26,773 nucleotides of DNA from Phoronis australis (GCA_002633005.1 NMRA01001149.1:7211-33983), one strand, 5' to 3'. Shown: positions 1-10,662, counted from the stretch's first letter. A program made the numbers and translations. The notes: a model not told the origin generated them from the sequence alone.

Positions 1-397
1 AGTTTGAAAACATTTGGAGTTGTGTTGAACAAGTTTAATTTGGACTCAAGTTTGTCTGAACTAACTGTTAGTTAAAGTTTGTTTCGTGAAGTTTTTGACT
101 AAAATACAGCAGAATGATTGTCCTTAATAAATATTGTAACTAATATGTCTTTGAAGTAATGAGATGTTTTGACTGGAATTTTGGAACTTTGGTGCACTCA
201 AGAATGATGACTGTTAAAAATAGTCTTGCTTAAGTTACTGGTGACTGTTTATCACGTTGAAAAAAATTGGAATGAAATTAAGTCCTGCACTGTCTTCATT
301 CCTCCAGCTGAAAACCTTGATCAGTTAGGCCACAGTGTTTGACACTATTTATGATCAGTGAGCTTGGTAGTTCTAATACCTATATCCAACATCACAG
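1..397. other. Non-coding flank, probably intron of gene A
   Basis: AT-rich DNA with no convincing exon. A pyrimidine-rich stretch ending in CAG near 307 looks like a splice acceptor, but the frame it opens has a stop at 318-320 relative to the downstream coding frame, so I do not use it. Other AG dinucleotides at 334-335, 356-357 and 396-397 are possible acceptors for the next exon. Confidence 0.4.
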
Positions 398-530
398 CCC
401 TGGTGGTGTGAAAAGGCAGGATAGTGTTCTGTTGAGTTGTAATAAAAGATTTATTTATCCAGAAATTATCCCGAAAGAGGAACTGATGAAGATAATAAAA
501 GATCCTGAATTTAAGAAGGTGTTTGAAAAA
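398..530 (+). CDS. Gene A, partial: ectodomain exon upstream of the membrane exon
   Basis: An open frame runs through here and ends at a strong donor (AAA|GTGAGT at 531). Its last codon is complete, so the exon ends in phase 0, and the next exon at 1204 begins in phase 0 in the same reading. The peptide contains CNKRFIYPEIIPKEEL and ends in KKVFEK; it is charged and has no membrane segment, as expected for the stalk just outside the membrane. The 5' end is uncertain: I chose the AG at 396-397, but the AG at 418-419 or an earlier one would also keep the frame open. No domain is recognised. Confidence is high for the 3' edge and moderate for the rest. Confidence 0.55.
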
Positions 531-1203
531 GTGAGTTATTTACGTTACATGGTGATGGTAATCTTTCATACGCACGAAATTCTTAAAGTTAACAAATTAT
601 AAATCCTCAGCAGGAGTCAGTCTGCTATGTTGGGCGAAATTCACGAGTTCCAGAGGTTCTGTATCTACATTTTCTTGCGTTATTTCCGGATACATACATA
701 TTTAGTTAGGCGCATCTTTTTGTGAAATTGCCAATATCCAGAATTGGTCTCTTTGCATGAAACACCCTCTAGGATGTCATCTGACGCTGCTGAAGGGCTA
801 GCAATTGAATTTTCGTTTGGCACTCGAAAGTGTTCAAATTAAGCCAACTTTAAGACGTCCCGTCTCTTTTTTAAGTTAAATCTCCTCACAGGCAACACTT
901 ACTATAAAATTATTGTAGCTCAGCTAGGTCCTTTGTTCCTTAAACATGTCAATGTGTAAATGATCCTTCAGTTTAGAATTTCCTCGTATGTTTTTCGACA
1001 CAAGTAAAGAATAAAAGAAAGGCTTCATTGTCACCAAGATTTGTAGTCGGTAGCTGTCACCCTAAAACAGGTGCTGACAGATTGTATTGATGTAGTTTGA
1101 AAATAATATGTGCTCCTCCTGGACTGTCTTATTGCGCAGATGTCCTGTGTAGTAAATCAGATGACTCTTAAGCCCGGGTCCATGTTCCTGCTTTTATCTA
1201 TAG
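531..1203 (+). other. Gene A intron
   Basis: Bounded by GTGAGT at 531 and by a TATAG acceptor ending at 1203. Nothing else recognisable is inside; it is AT-rich with no long open frame. Confidence 0.6.
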
Positions 1204-1428
1204 GAAGGTTATGAGTTGGTGTCATATGGCCCTGATCCCGGAGTGGGTAAACCGACACCTGATGCGACCACTGGTGATGACGATGAGACGGTATTTGAGG
1301 CACACATGGGTCTGTGGATCGCAATGATGGTTATAGCTGCCATCTGTATCATCATCATTATCCTCGGCATAATCTACATGTGCTGTTGTCAGCAACGATA
1401 TGGTTTCTGGACACCCCGCAAAGGAAAG
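1204..1428 (+). CDS. Gene A: transmembrane exon of a single-pass membrane protein
   Basis: The exon codes for 75 residues and is phase 0 at both ends (acceptor ATAG before 1204, donor AAG|GTAACT after 1428). It starts EGYELVSYGPDPG and runs through an acidic stretch (TGDDDETVFE) into one hydrophobic helix of about 25 residues, rich in isoleucine (IAMMVIAAICIIIIILGI). A CCC cluster, a likely palmitoylation site, and a basic turn (YGFWTPRKGK) follow. The acidic outer side and basic inner side predict type I topology, N-terminus outside. The family is not recognised. The tail does not resemble L1/neurofascin, sarcoglycan, CSPG4 or calsyntenin tails as I know them. Confidence 0.85.
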
Positions 1429-1931
1429 GTAACTGGCAATTAGTCGTTCAGGTTATGTAAGACCCAAGAAAAATGTCCCAAGTTTGTCTTACATCGTACC
1501 TCAGACGTAGCTGGTTGGGTTCAAATAAAACTCTCAGGTGCTGTATTTTATGCACTGTTTTACAAAATGCTTTTGGGGACTGTTTTTGAAATAATTCACT
1601 TTTGCTCGAGGAGTAAACAAATAGGACATGCATGATTTTTATGAAGAAACTCGTCTTTTGCAAAATGAAAACGAAACAATTTAGAAAAGTGCAACTGCTT
1701 TTTTGAGATTTTATCTTGAACATTTATGTTGCACGAAATTTGTTCATTTTATTGGCGCTCGTTTTGCTGTGAATGAACCTTTCCTTTTACAATTTTTTTC
1801 AATAATGCGTGGTCACACGACCTAATTAGTGGCAGATAAGTATGAAGTCAAAAACCTAAATTCTGCAAATTTTCTTCTTTTAGAAAATATGTCCATTTTC
1901 TGAGTTACGTTCTGTATTATTGTTGATATAT

Positions 1932-2084
1932 GGTCAAGTGCAGTCTTGTCAATATGGCCTTACATGACCTCAATGTACCTCTTGATCAACAATGCTTGTA
2001 ACGTTTGTCTGGCTTGATGAATTGCTACATTCTGGTATTTAACTAACCCCAGACATGTCACTAAGGACTAATTTTTTAATAGAC
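1932..2084 (+). repeat. Direct repeat, copy 1
   Basis: About 153 bases beginning GGTCAAGTGCAG that recur at 2382-2536. Roughly nine in ten bases match, with perfect blocks such as GTAACGTTTGTCTGGCTTGA. Similarity stops abruptly outside both copies. There are no TG...CA ends or coding capacity, so this is a repeat of unknown class rather than a clear LTR. Confidence 0.9.
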
Positions 2085-2381
2085 ATCATTGGCAACGGGA
2101 CTGCGATCGACTTGTCTAACAACCGTGAACAGAACACACAAAATGAAAGCCAATAACAGATAATCCTTTAGTTACCTTTCTGGATCCTTAGGAAACCTAA
2201 AAAATGACACGTCTGGGGTTTTCGTGGATGAATTCAAGCAATTTATCGCAATGCAAAATGCGTCTTTCCCCATTGTTTTGGCGCTTCCTGGTTGACAGTT
2301 GCTTAGTCACCACTTGGCGGCGCTAGTAGTAGCGGTTACAGCGAACTCACAAGTGAACTCTCCTTTTCTACTACACTCCTT

Positions 2382-2536
2382 GGTCAAATGCACAGACTTG
2401 TCAACATGGCCATACATAACTTCAGTGTACCTATTGATCAGCAATGCCTGTAACGTTTGTCTGGCTTGATGAATTGCTACATTCTGTTATTTAACTAAAC
2501 CCCAGACATGTCGCTAAGGACTAATTTTTTAATAGA
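2382..2536 (+). repeat. Direct repeat, copy 2
   Basis: Second copy of the repeat at 1932-2084, 450 bases downstream in the same orientation. It differs by scattered substitutions and one- or two-base indels, so the duplication is not very recent. The intervening 297 bases hold a 16-base inverted partner (2205-2220) of the AACCCCAGACATGTCA motif present in both copies. Confidence 0.9.
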
Positions 2537-3511
2537 TCTCTTGAAATGTTGATTGTTAAACAAAAAACAGACTATGTATTATTAAACTCCTTGGTAACTC
2601 TGAAACAATATATTATTTAGAAATTAAGCCTAAAGATAAATAACATGGCCATATATTTTAGAACATTGTAGTTTTTCACTTGGATGTAAAAATTTTACCG
2701 AACGCAACAACTTCCAGTTTCCCAAATTTTTTGAAAGTTCTTGTTTTTTACAATTCTCAGGCTAAATGCAGTGATGGAAAATACCGGGTATATGTTTTTG
2801 TAGCTGTTACTGAACAATGAAGCAGAATTTGGATTTTTGATAATGATTCGCCTCTGCAGTACTTTTTATGATCTCTAGGAAACTTAATGACTATTTTGAA
2901 AGATACTCAGGCACATAACTGTAGACAAATTCATATAATTTTTTCCCAAAGCATTTATGTGATACACAATTATTTTAACAGAATACTGTTGAAAGTCACT
3001 AACATGGGTCTTGCATTTTGAGAACCAGTTTTCTCCACTGAATAACAGACGTCAAACTAGTTCTCAAAATCCGAGATGCCTGTAGGGACTTTTCATGTTT
3101 CACTTGTTAAGACTGTGATAGAATATAATTTAAAAATTTTTATCCTCGTTGCAAAGGTAGCATTTTCTCTAATTACCGGTGATTTCTGATCTTGGTAAGA
3201 ACTGAGAATGGGTTATTCCTAGTTATGCACTGAACATGATCCCAAGTAATAATGATCTGTCTTTTATAATTATTTCCACAAATTGATTCTCATCTGAGAA
3301 ATGAACAAGTCGAGACCATTTTTGTAACGACTGGTGTAGTAAGTCAAAACTTGGTTTCTTTGTTCACCAAAAGGGGTTGATAGTTTTAATTAGGGAATAA
3401 TCAAAACTACTTCTTACTCCCGACATAGCAATTTCCTTGTCACAAACCAAACCTTGATTCTGTCTCGTGTTTTATATCTCTGCCTCCGCTCATTTTGTTC
3501 TGGTCTCATAG

Positions 3512-3659
3512 GGGCTAGTGAATGATCCTGAGAGGGGTGAGAACGGTCAGGGCAACCCTATTCCTGATGATGAAATTGTAAAAGATGAACAACCCATGCT
3601 AGAGAAGGAGGTGCCTAATGGCAATGGTGTGCCAATCACAAAGCTGGATGAAGAGAATG
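3512..3659 (+). CDS. Gene A: acidic cytoplasmic-tail exon
   Basis: 148 bases, entering in phase 0 (acceptor CTCATAG) and leaving in phase 1 (AATG|GTAGGT). It codes for an acidic, proline- and asparagine-rich tail starting GLVNDPERGENGQGNPIPDD and ending KLDEEN plus a split glycine. No known domain; it is probably disordered. The same exon, with the same phases and a recognisably similar peptide (ENGQxNPxPxDEI), lies inverted at 24496-24640. Conservation of this unstructured tail between copies supports real coding function. Confidence 0.85.
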
Positions 3660-4091
3660 GTAGGTGGGACTTGTCAATCATCCAGAATTAGTTGCTTGAT
3701 TGACAGGCGTCGCCTTAATTTGTTTTGTCTTTCATGTGAAATGTCTTTTGGCATTGTTAGCAGATAAACTGATTCTTCCTGATTTCCCTGAATATGTATT
3801 AGTTTACTTACACAGTATGGTAGTGCTATTAAAGAAGAAGTTAGATTAGTGTGATTAACATTGCACTTCGAAGACTGATTCTCTGATGTTGGTTACTCTA
3901 GTCCATGCAACTGGTTTAAAAATGATCACCTTTTTATCGTATTTATTTACGATGGACACAGTGGGCGCACATGAACACTGCTGTCCATGGTGTTGTCAAG
4001 TGGTGTGGGCGTCATATCAACTTAGCACTTTTTAGAGCTTTTCTTTGGTAAATGATTCCGTTAGTTAATCTTATCGATGTAACGTTTGCAG
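3660..4091 (+). other. Gene A last intron
   Basis: A 432-base phase-1 intron from GTAGGT to a TTTGCAG acceptor. Nothing else is recognisable inside. The equivalent intron of gene B is 568 bases. Confidence 0.8.
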
Positions 4092-4165
4092 GGTGGGTGG
4101 TGCCTATCGATGAGTTGTCGCCCGAAGAGAAGGAGAAACCAGAAGTGGAGGACACGAGACTGTAA
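4092..4165 (+). CDS. Gene A: last coding exon with class I PDZ ligand
   Basis: Entered in phase 1, it completes a glycine codon and codes for W-VVPIDELSPEE... ending in EDTRL and a TAA stop at 4163-4165. The last four residues fit a class I PDZ ligand (S/T-x-hydrophobic) and are identical to the DTRL end of CFTR, which binds NHERF/EBP50 scaffolds. By analogy, apical or cortical scaffolding is a reasonable inference but is not shown here. The same end is kept in gene B. Together the four exons give the C-terminal ~190 residues of a longer protein whose ectodomain lies left of the window. Confidence 0.85.
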
Positions 4166-4387
4166 CTATGGTGACAAATTTGTGTCTTTGTGAATTTTGT
4201 TACGAGTTTGCAAGTCATGTGAACACGATTTTGTAAAGTTATGTGTATATAATATGCATGTCTTTGTTGAGTGTGTCTAAGTTGGCCTCTTCGATAGAGG
4301 AACGTACTGTGAAATCTCATCAGATTAAGAGACAGGAAGGTAGACAAAGGAATTTTATATTCACATTTTCTCATAAATGGTAATAAA
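4166..4387 (+). other. Gene A proximal 3'UTR with poly(A) signal
   Basis: Starts after the TAA stop. The first ~115 bases are conserved in gene B, including TTTTGTTACGAG, GATTTTGTAAA and the 16-mer CATGTCTTTGTTGAGT (4257-4272). The first canonical AATAAA is at 4382-4387. A second at 7537-7542 leaves a much longer 3'UTR possible. Confidence 0.6.
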
Positions 4388-7300
4388 CAGCAAAGTACTG
4401 ATTTGCCATTTTCAAGTTCTGTATTGTGGGTACTGTCAGGTACTGTTTTGAAAAGTTACGGCATTGATTGGAACTGGCAGCCATCTTTGTCCGAAATTTG
4501 TGAGATTTCACAGTATATTTGAATAATACAGCATCTGTATACAAATATGGAGCACCATGCTACTTTTGTATGTTGCAGTCATGTTGACTACTGTGTCAAA
4601 CATGTTACATGTATGACATAGGATAAAAATCACTATTAGACTTTTTAATGCTGGTGTTTGTTTTTTGATGGACTTCGTCTTGGGTTCATAACAAAAAGTA
4701 TAGTCGCATCTGTGAAACAAGAGGATGTGTTTTATGAAGTGTCCAGTCACCAGGCGCAGTGTGTCCTGTTTCTGTGGAGAACGTAGCAGGATACATGTCA
4801 CCATTTTTGTCATGTGATTTTAGGTCAACTTTAAACTCATTGTTATTTTGCAGATCTGCGTCACCGTTTTTGACATTTTCAATTCAAGGTGTTAAGTTTA
4901 CGCATAATATGTACATCCTCTGTGCCAAAGATCCTTTATTCGTTTTATCAAAGTGCAATTAAACAGATCTGCTACCAGAACGTGCCAAACATTGAAGTTG
5001 TGATTTTAATCCATAACGTCTCAAATGTATGATAATATTTACCATGCTATTTTTTGTTTTACTTGTTTGTCAACGAAATACGAGATTGTAGTTACCAGTC
5101 GTTGTGACCTGATAGTTTGTATTTTTAGGATATCTTGCAATAGGCATTTCTATTTAGTAGTCTGATGACCAATTGTTATTTTGTCTAACACATGCGCTAC
5201 CTATCTGTGGTGAAAACAGACCATCCACTGCTGCCCGTACTGGTTGTAGAAGTCTGTCAAAAATTTTTTCCACCATGCAGGTCTGTTCAGTTTACACAAT
5301 TTAATGTTTCACATTTTAGCCCACATCTTGACAGACTACTGCCAAGTTTTTTCATTTCATACAGTTTCTTAACAATACGATGTGGCAGTTATTCTCATGT
5401 ATAGCACGCAATATGGCGGAGATGAGAAATTTTGTTTTAAAATACATAATATCTCGCAAGAAAGATTAATAATATTTTAGTCCATTGTTAATTTGGTGTG
5501 TAGTGTGTGGAAGTCATGTAACAGCATTTGGCAAGTTTCCATTGATTTTATGCAAGAAAGACAAATGTCAATTTTGGCAATTATTTTTGTGCGAAATAAT
5601 GGAAGAATTACTTTAACTCTGAAAAAGGGAAAATGGTAATTATTTGGTGTGAAACACCGTCTCGTTTTTCACTAGTCCATCCACGTGGCAATAATTTAGG
5701 CAAATATGTCACACTCAACTGTAATTAGTTTTAGCGTTGTAAACATGTTATTAATTATTAGTTTTGTAGCTGCTAAGGGCAATTATTGTTCTTTGTAATT
5801 ATAACTGTTTTGTACATTTCAATTATTTCAACGTTTAGCAGCGTAAGATATTTGCTGGCAGTGGTGTCAGAGATGTCATGTGTTACATAGGGTTTTTGCT
5901 AGCTTTTCAATTGTTGATGTAAGATGTTATGAACAGTTACCGTTTGCTTCAGGAGAGGTATAAAATGCTGACAGTTGATTTTATGTGTGTCATGGGATGA
6001 CTTGTTTTACTGTTGCAAGCACCATCCCTTCAGGTCACATTACAAATAGCCCTCATTTAGTTTCAATTCCTAGCGACAACGGTTTCCAAGTGCAGATCTC
6101 TGTCCATTGTCACGTATGACTCGCATGACAATTACATATCATGGTGATTGCCTAGCAATTAAAATTTTTTTCAACAAACCGCATTCAGTTTACATCATTT
6201 TGGCTAGGTTTTACTGTATTTCTACCTAGGAAAATGACCCTAAATTAGCTTTTCTGCAGTAGTCCCGTTTCAGAACCCAAACAGGGTGCGATATTGTAGT
6301 TTATCTTAGTCACCATTTTATTTCTGTGCAGTCCACGCCAGTGCAGTAATTTCCCTGCTCCACCCAAAGGGGACTTAGATCAGTGCTCATGATAAAGAGA
6401 ATTGATAACAGAGGTTCTTGTACAAATCTGTTGACGAAGTTCAAGGTGCCATCAAACAGCAGGGTTTCTGATGGGGTTGGCACATCAAAACTCGTGCTCA
6501 TCAGTGGCTATCCCAGGCTGGCGCGATTCTTACAACGTAATACCATTTTATTTGTATGTTATTGATCGGTTTCGATACCCTTTTATCCCCTATCACAGCC
6601 CAATGGACCACTTGCAGGCTTCTTAAACTTACTACCGGAGGGACAAAATCACCATTTTGTTGCCTAACCTTGCATAAGGTACCTTTGGCTTTGCACCTAG
6701 AAGCCAGCATGAGGTCTAACAATCCTTAGGCGGATGTAGAGTAGCAGGTTAGCACCATGCAGTCAGTGAAGTTGATTTAGGTGCTTTTCATCACGCAAAT
6801 AGTGTGTGGTTTATCTGTCACTCTTCTAAGAGTTACACATGCTCAGTTGAGCTATACTTCCGTCCCCTGGTGGCCGTGAGGTAGTAAAGCACACTGAAGA
6901 TCGTTAATCGATGGCATAAAACCGCCACATGTTGACTGCACCCTTGGCGGACTATTGAGTGAAACGAGTAGCGTGGTAGGACAGAGATAAGTGACGGGAA
7001 ACGATCCCTTATTGTAAGCGTGACGTTCATGGATCCCTCGCTATTGTAGGCACCTTTCTTCACCCTTCATTTGTCGGTATAGTGCTGCCCTGTCGCTCGT
7101 TAGTGTAAAGGCACCGGTTCCGTCCATCCAGGATTGAGTGGCTGCCGTTTTAATGTCTCAACTTCAAGAAACAGAAAAACTAAACCGTACTTCAAGTAAA
7201 ACGTACGGGGGTAGGATGCAAGTGGGCCTAAGAGATTAATCTGTGTAAATGGAAGTCTGACCTATCCGAGGGGACGAGAACTTCGTCTTGGGTTATATGA

Positions 7301-8498
7301 GAGTGCAACTTCCACGAATTTTACTGTATGATGGTTACACAAAGGGATGGGCGGTATAAACAGTTTTCGTAAGATTTCGGCCATCTGTAAGTTCAAACAT
7401 GACCGAGTTGTGTTAGAAATTGTTATTTTCTACTTATTTGCTGGTGACGCTTGTTAAACATATCATAAACTGCATATCAGTGTGTTTGTAGCCTTCTGGT
7501 TTATTGGCAGTGTTGTGGTGCCCAATCGAAACTCATAATAAAGATTTGAACACTGAATCAAGAGTCGTACTATTTGAACACCAGATGGTCACGTGCTAGT
7601 AACGCCAGCATATCCACCAAGACTCACTAAACTGAGGCCCCTCAGTTTCGTTTTAACTAAAATTATATGTTAATAAAACACAAAAAGGGTTCCAGGGTAT
7701 CAGTGCAACGGGCCCACATTCGCGGCTAGAATTCCCTGGCACTTGAAAAACTTTCTTGTTCGAAGTGGCGACTGTAGTGACCGATGTTCGTGAGATGTTG
7801 CCGTACTCGACTATGCGCATCTGTTCTAGATTCTGGAACTGATGAACTTGCCAATCAATACGACAGCACTTACAGCCGATATTTTGGTTAAACAAAACAG
7901 GTCTTCCCAAATCTAGTCTAATTTTTTACCTAACTTGCATTTCACCAAGGTGGTTTAAAAATCTGAAATCCTGATTTCGATGAGACCAGGGAGCGGGTTC
8001 AGTAAAACCAGAAAACGGGTGCCGAATCAAGTCGACCTAAGCAGCAGACTTGGGAGAGATATTGACCCAGACTGGCTTCACACGGTTGCCAGAATCAGAG
8101 AAATTGCTAGAAAGAAAAATCATCAGTGAAAAAATGCAAAGAAAAACGTCGAGGGACCCAGTGGCAAAATATAGGATATCATGAGGGGACATTTTTCGTT
8201 TTGTAATGTCTGTGTCCAACACACGTACACACATTAAAGTACATGCTTACGATAAACATGATCAATGCCCAAATATATTTCCGTGTCATTTTAGTATTTT
8301 TTCCTGCCAAAGGGGGGGTGGCAGGACCCTTGCCCGGCAGCCTCAACTTGGGACCAATGGAGGTGTAACTCAGAAGAATCAGAAGATGCCGTCTTCAGTC
8401 AAACCCGTAGCGCTAGTACGACGATGACGCCTTGCTCAATCAGTCGTAGGCTGAGGAACCGAAGGACACCCTGCAACACGTACTGGTCTACGCATAGA
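4388..8498. other. Non-coding, possibly a long 3'UTR of gene A then intergenic
   Basis: No supported gene. The short open frames on both strands here lack recognisable domains, conserved partners and splice context. The stretch up to about 7.56 kb could be a distal 3'UTR because a good AATAAA occurs at 7537-7542. Base composition becomes more GC-balanced around 6.3-7.1 kb and 7.65-7.9 kb, which may be old repeat insertions, but I could not assign them. Confidence 0.35.
7537..7542 (+). promoter_or_regulatory. Candidate distal poly(A) signal AATAAA
   Basis: Canonical hexamer on the + strand about 3.4 kb past the stop of gene A. No other + strand gene is visible that could use it. It may equally be chance in AT-rich DNA. 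Confidence 0.3.
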
Positions 8499-8636
8499 CG
8501 GATCCAGGCTGTCAAGGGGTCCGGATCCTCCTTTTCCCCTTGATTCCAATGATATCAAATCTATAATTTCAAATTGTTGTCTTGGACCCCCCGATTGATC
8601 TGACCCCCTCCTCCTCCTTTAAGAATCCCGGATCCG
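8499..8636. repeat. Short interspersed repeat with GGATCC-centred inverted ends
   Basis: A block of about 138 bases starts CGGATCCAGG and ends CCCGGATCCG, inverted ends differing at one of ten bases. Inside are GGTCCGGATCCTCC and pyrimidine-rich runs of CCCCCT type. The GC-rich composition contrasts with the surroundings and suggests a small non-autonomous element. Its class is unknown. Confidence 0.4.
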
Positions 8637-8787
8637 CCCCAGTTACGTGATCTTATGTCGTTGTAAAACTCATTGAACATTGAAAATACTTCGTTCTTGG
8701 TCTAACACTGCGTCGTAATTGCACACCGAGGCATCATTCAGTTGCACCTATATCGTGCAAGTCTGTCATAGTTAACAGTATTAAACC

Positions 8788-9030
8788 CGGGTCTGACCAA
8801 GTCCCAAGTTAAACCTGGTTTAAGGTTTTAATACAGGTGTAAGGAATATAGACCTCGTTGGTGAAACGAAAACTGACTTAGACTAGGTCTAAACTGGAGT
8901 TAAACCAGGTTTTACTAGACCGCTGGTCTAAAAGTTAAACCACCTTTATGAAATGCAGACTATCTTTAAACCTGGTCTAAGTCCAGTTTAACCAGGTTAA
9001 ACTTTAAACACCTTGATGAAATCGGCTGTT
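8788..9030. repeat. MITE-like palindromic repeat (TTAAACCAGGTTTA family)
   Basis: A cluster of TTAAACCTGGTTTA-like palindromes. The arms at 8884-8914 and about 8964-8999 are inverted copies of each other at roughly 80 percent, and the centre is a smaller palindrome (TAGACCGCTGGTCTA). A second layer of direct repetition links TTAAACCACCTTTATGAAAT with TTTAAACACCTTGATGAAAT. This suits a foldback or miniature inverted-repeat element. There is no coding capacity. Confidence 0.65.
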
Positions 9031-10126
9031 CTGTTTCAAACTTGCAATAGTTTGGAACAGTTCAGTTGAGAATTGTTGTACGGTGGTAAGCCTGACACAC
9101 CGAATGTGCAAACAATTAAAATAAAAAATCCATTTTGTAAATTCAATGCTATTTAATCAATTCAATCCTGTAAAATAATAATTATTATAATAACAACCAA
9201 TCTCATTGTACAAGTTCAACCCTGTTTTATTCTACGAAATTATTTATTTGCTGTTTTACCAAACTTATCAAACTGGTTAAAGCTCACAATCATAAAGTTA
9301 TACACGTTTTGAAATCTATGTTGATTATTCTCATTTTAGTCAGCATGACTATAGTTTTTGACTCTAAAAGGTGAAAGTAGAACACACACCGAAGAACTAA
9401 TATGTTTCAGCTTACCTTGGTTTATTACGTTGTAAGTTACCGTGGCTTTATTTATCAAAAAATAGTCCCGTCTCACTTTTAATCAACAACTTTCCGCGTG
9501 GCTGATCAGGTTCGAAAAAAGCGTGTTCGCCTCTTCAACAAAGATTACTAATTATTTCTTTCCAAAACTAGATACGTCATTTCTTATACCAAATCTCACC
9601 AAAGACATTGCTAAGTAAAAATAATTACGATGGACTATGGAATAGGCGTTTTGAGACAAGATATTCAACCACGAAAAGTCATTCGCAAGTTATGATCATC
9701 TTGCCAAACCAACAAAGTTATAGTGAATGAGTATGCATCACCTTGCAACCTCCAAAACCAAAGTTTTGAACAAAAGTGTTTTGACATATTTATCAATTTT
9801 CCCATCCTAAACAAAATTATAAAGCAGTTTTTTCAAACCTTTTAAGCGTGTCGTGGGGACGGTAACGCAATAAACAGGTGAACAAATTTAAAGAGATACT
9901 AAACAAAATGACGTAATCATTGTGGAGTTACAACCCTTTTGGACCATGAACTGAGACTGTCTTGAATGTATTTGATGTTGTCTTCAAAAGTAAAGGTGAT
10001 CATTTCAGGCAACTTAGTATTAATTTAATACCTAGTGCAGTCATTTTTTCTCCAACGCGATTTCTTACAGGCATAGTTTAGTATGGCCCCAGTCCGTATA
10101 CACTCCGTTGACGTGTTGTGTTTCTA
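9031..10126. other. Non-coding, AT-rich
   Basis: No open frame worth calling, no repeat recognised and no splice-flanked exon. It lies between the palindromic repeat and the LINE relic. Confidence 0.5.
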
Positions 10127-10662
10127 AGCCAGATTAAAGGATTCTGTCGAAGAATTATTGGAACTATCAACAGCTAAGCACGGGTCAGCTTCATATCGCA
10201 TAATTTTATGAGATCTATTCCCAATACCAATACCAATGATTTCCCTATTCTGACGCACCATCATTGTCATAATCTCTGCACATAAAATAAAGAGATAATG
10301 CGAGATCGGGTCACCCTGTCAGCACCCACGACCAATTTCAAGGTAGTCTGAAGGGAAATTGTGTTGAATAACAGAGACGCGAGAGCCTCTGTTTAAAAGA
10401 CGAACCGAGTCATCTACATTTTCACTACAGTTGAAATATGTGTTTGGTGTCAGAAATTCTACGAAATGGAGACAAATGGTTTCTCAAAGTCGACTAGTAA
10501 AAGAAAATCGGGAATATTAGTTTCCTCTGTGTACTGCATCAAGTCATACGCTGTTAATGTTTCTCTTATTCTCATCGATGTGTCTCCTTTTAATAAGTTG
10601 AATTGAAAACTGATTCGCGAGCCGTCACGTGCTCTGTATGCACGGAAATGGCAAACAAACAA
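10127..10662 (-). mobile_element. LINE (non-LTR retrotransposon) reverse-transcriptase relic, antisense
   Basis: Read on the minus strand, the order of reverse-transcriptase blocks is recognisable. First comes DLMQYTEETNIP, then LLLVDFEKPF (palm block with the first catalytic Asp), then, after a deletion, GRGC-stop-QGDPIS (normally GCRQGDP), YLFILCAEI, and a damaged YxDD region (RYEADPC) around 10172-10201. The polymerase is dead: an in-frame TGA at 10319-10321 replaces the expected CGA (CpG decay), the sequence between the first two blocks is shortened, and the catalytic YADD is destroyed. The 5' endonuclease and the 3' end are not seen. It resembles LINEs common in marine invertebrates; I cannot fix the clade. 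Confidence 0.85.

Larger units (their letters stand above)
1429..3511 (+). other. Gene A intron (2.1 kb) carrying a direct repeat pair
   Basis: Bounded by GTAACT at 1429 and by a TCATAG acceptor at 3510-3511. It contains the two direct repeat copies at 1932-2084 and 2382-2536. The minus-strand open frame at 1448-1723 has no recognisable product and lies inside the intron, so I treat it as chance. The rest is AT-rich and featureless. Confidence 0.75.

Noticed and set aside
308-330. Pyrimidine-tract acceptor at about 307 as start of the first gene A exon
   Set aside because: In the frame needed to join 530 to 1204, a TGA at 318-320 follows immediately.
1448-1723. 91-residue minus-strand frame in the gene A intron
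   Set aside because: It lies within a well-supported intron and has a low-complexity Phe/Lys/Ser composition.
6310-7063. Cluster of minus-strand frames of 63-76 codons
   Set aside because: No recognisable domain, and no acceptor/donor pairs with consistent phases. Possibly an old repeat, but not assignable.
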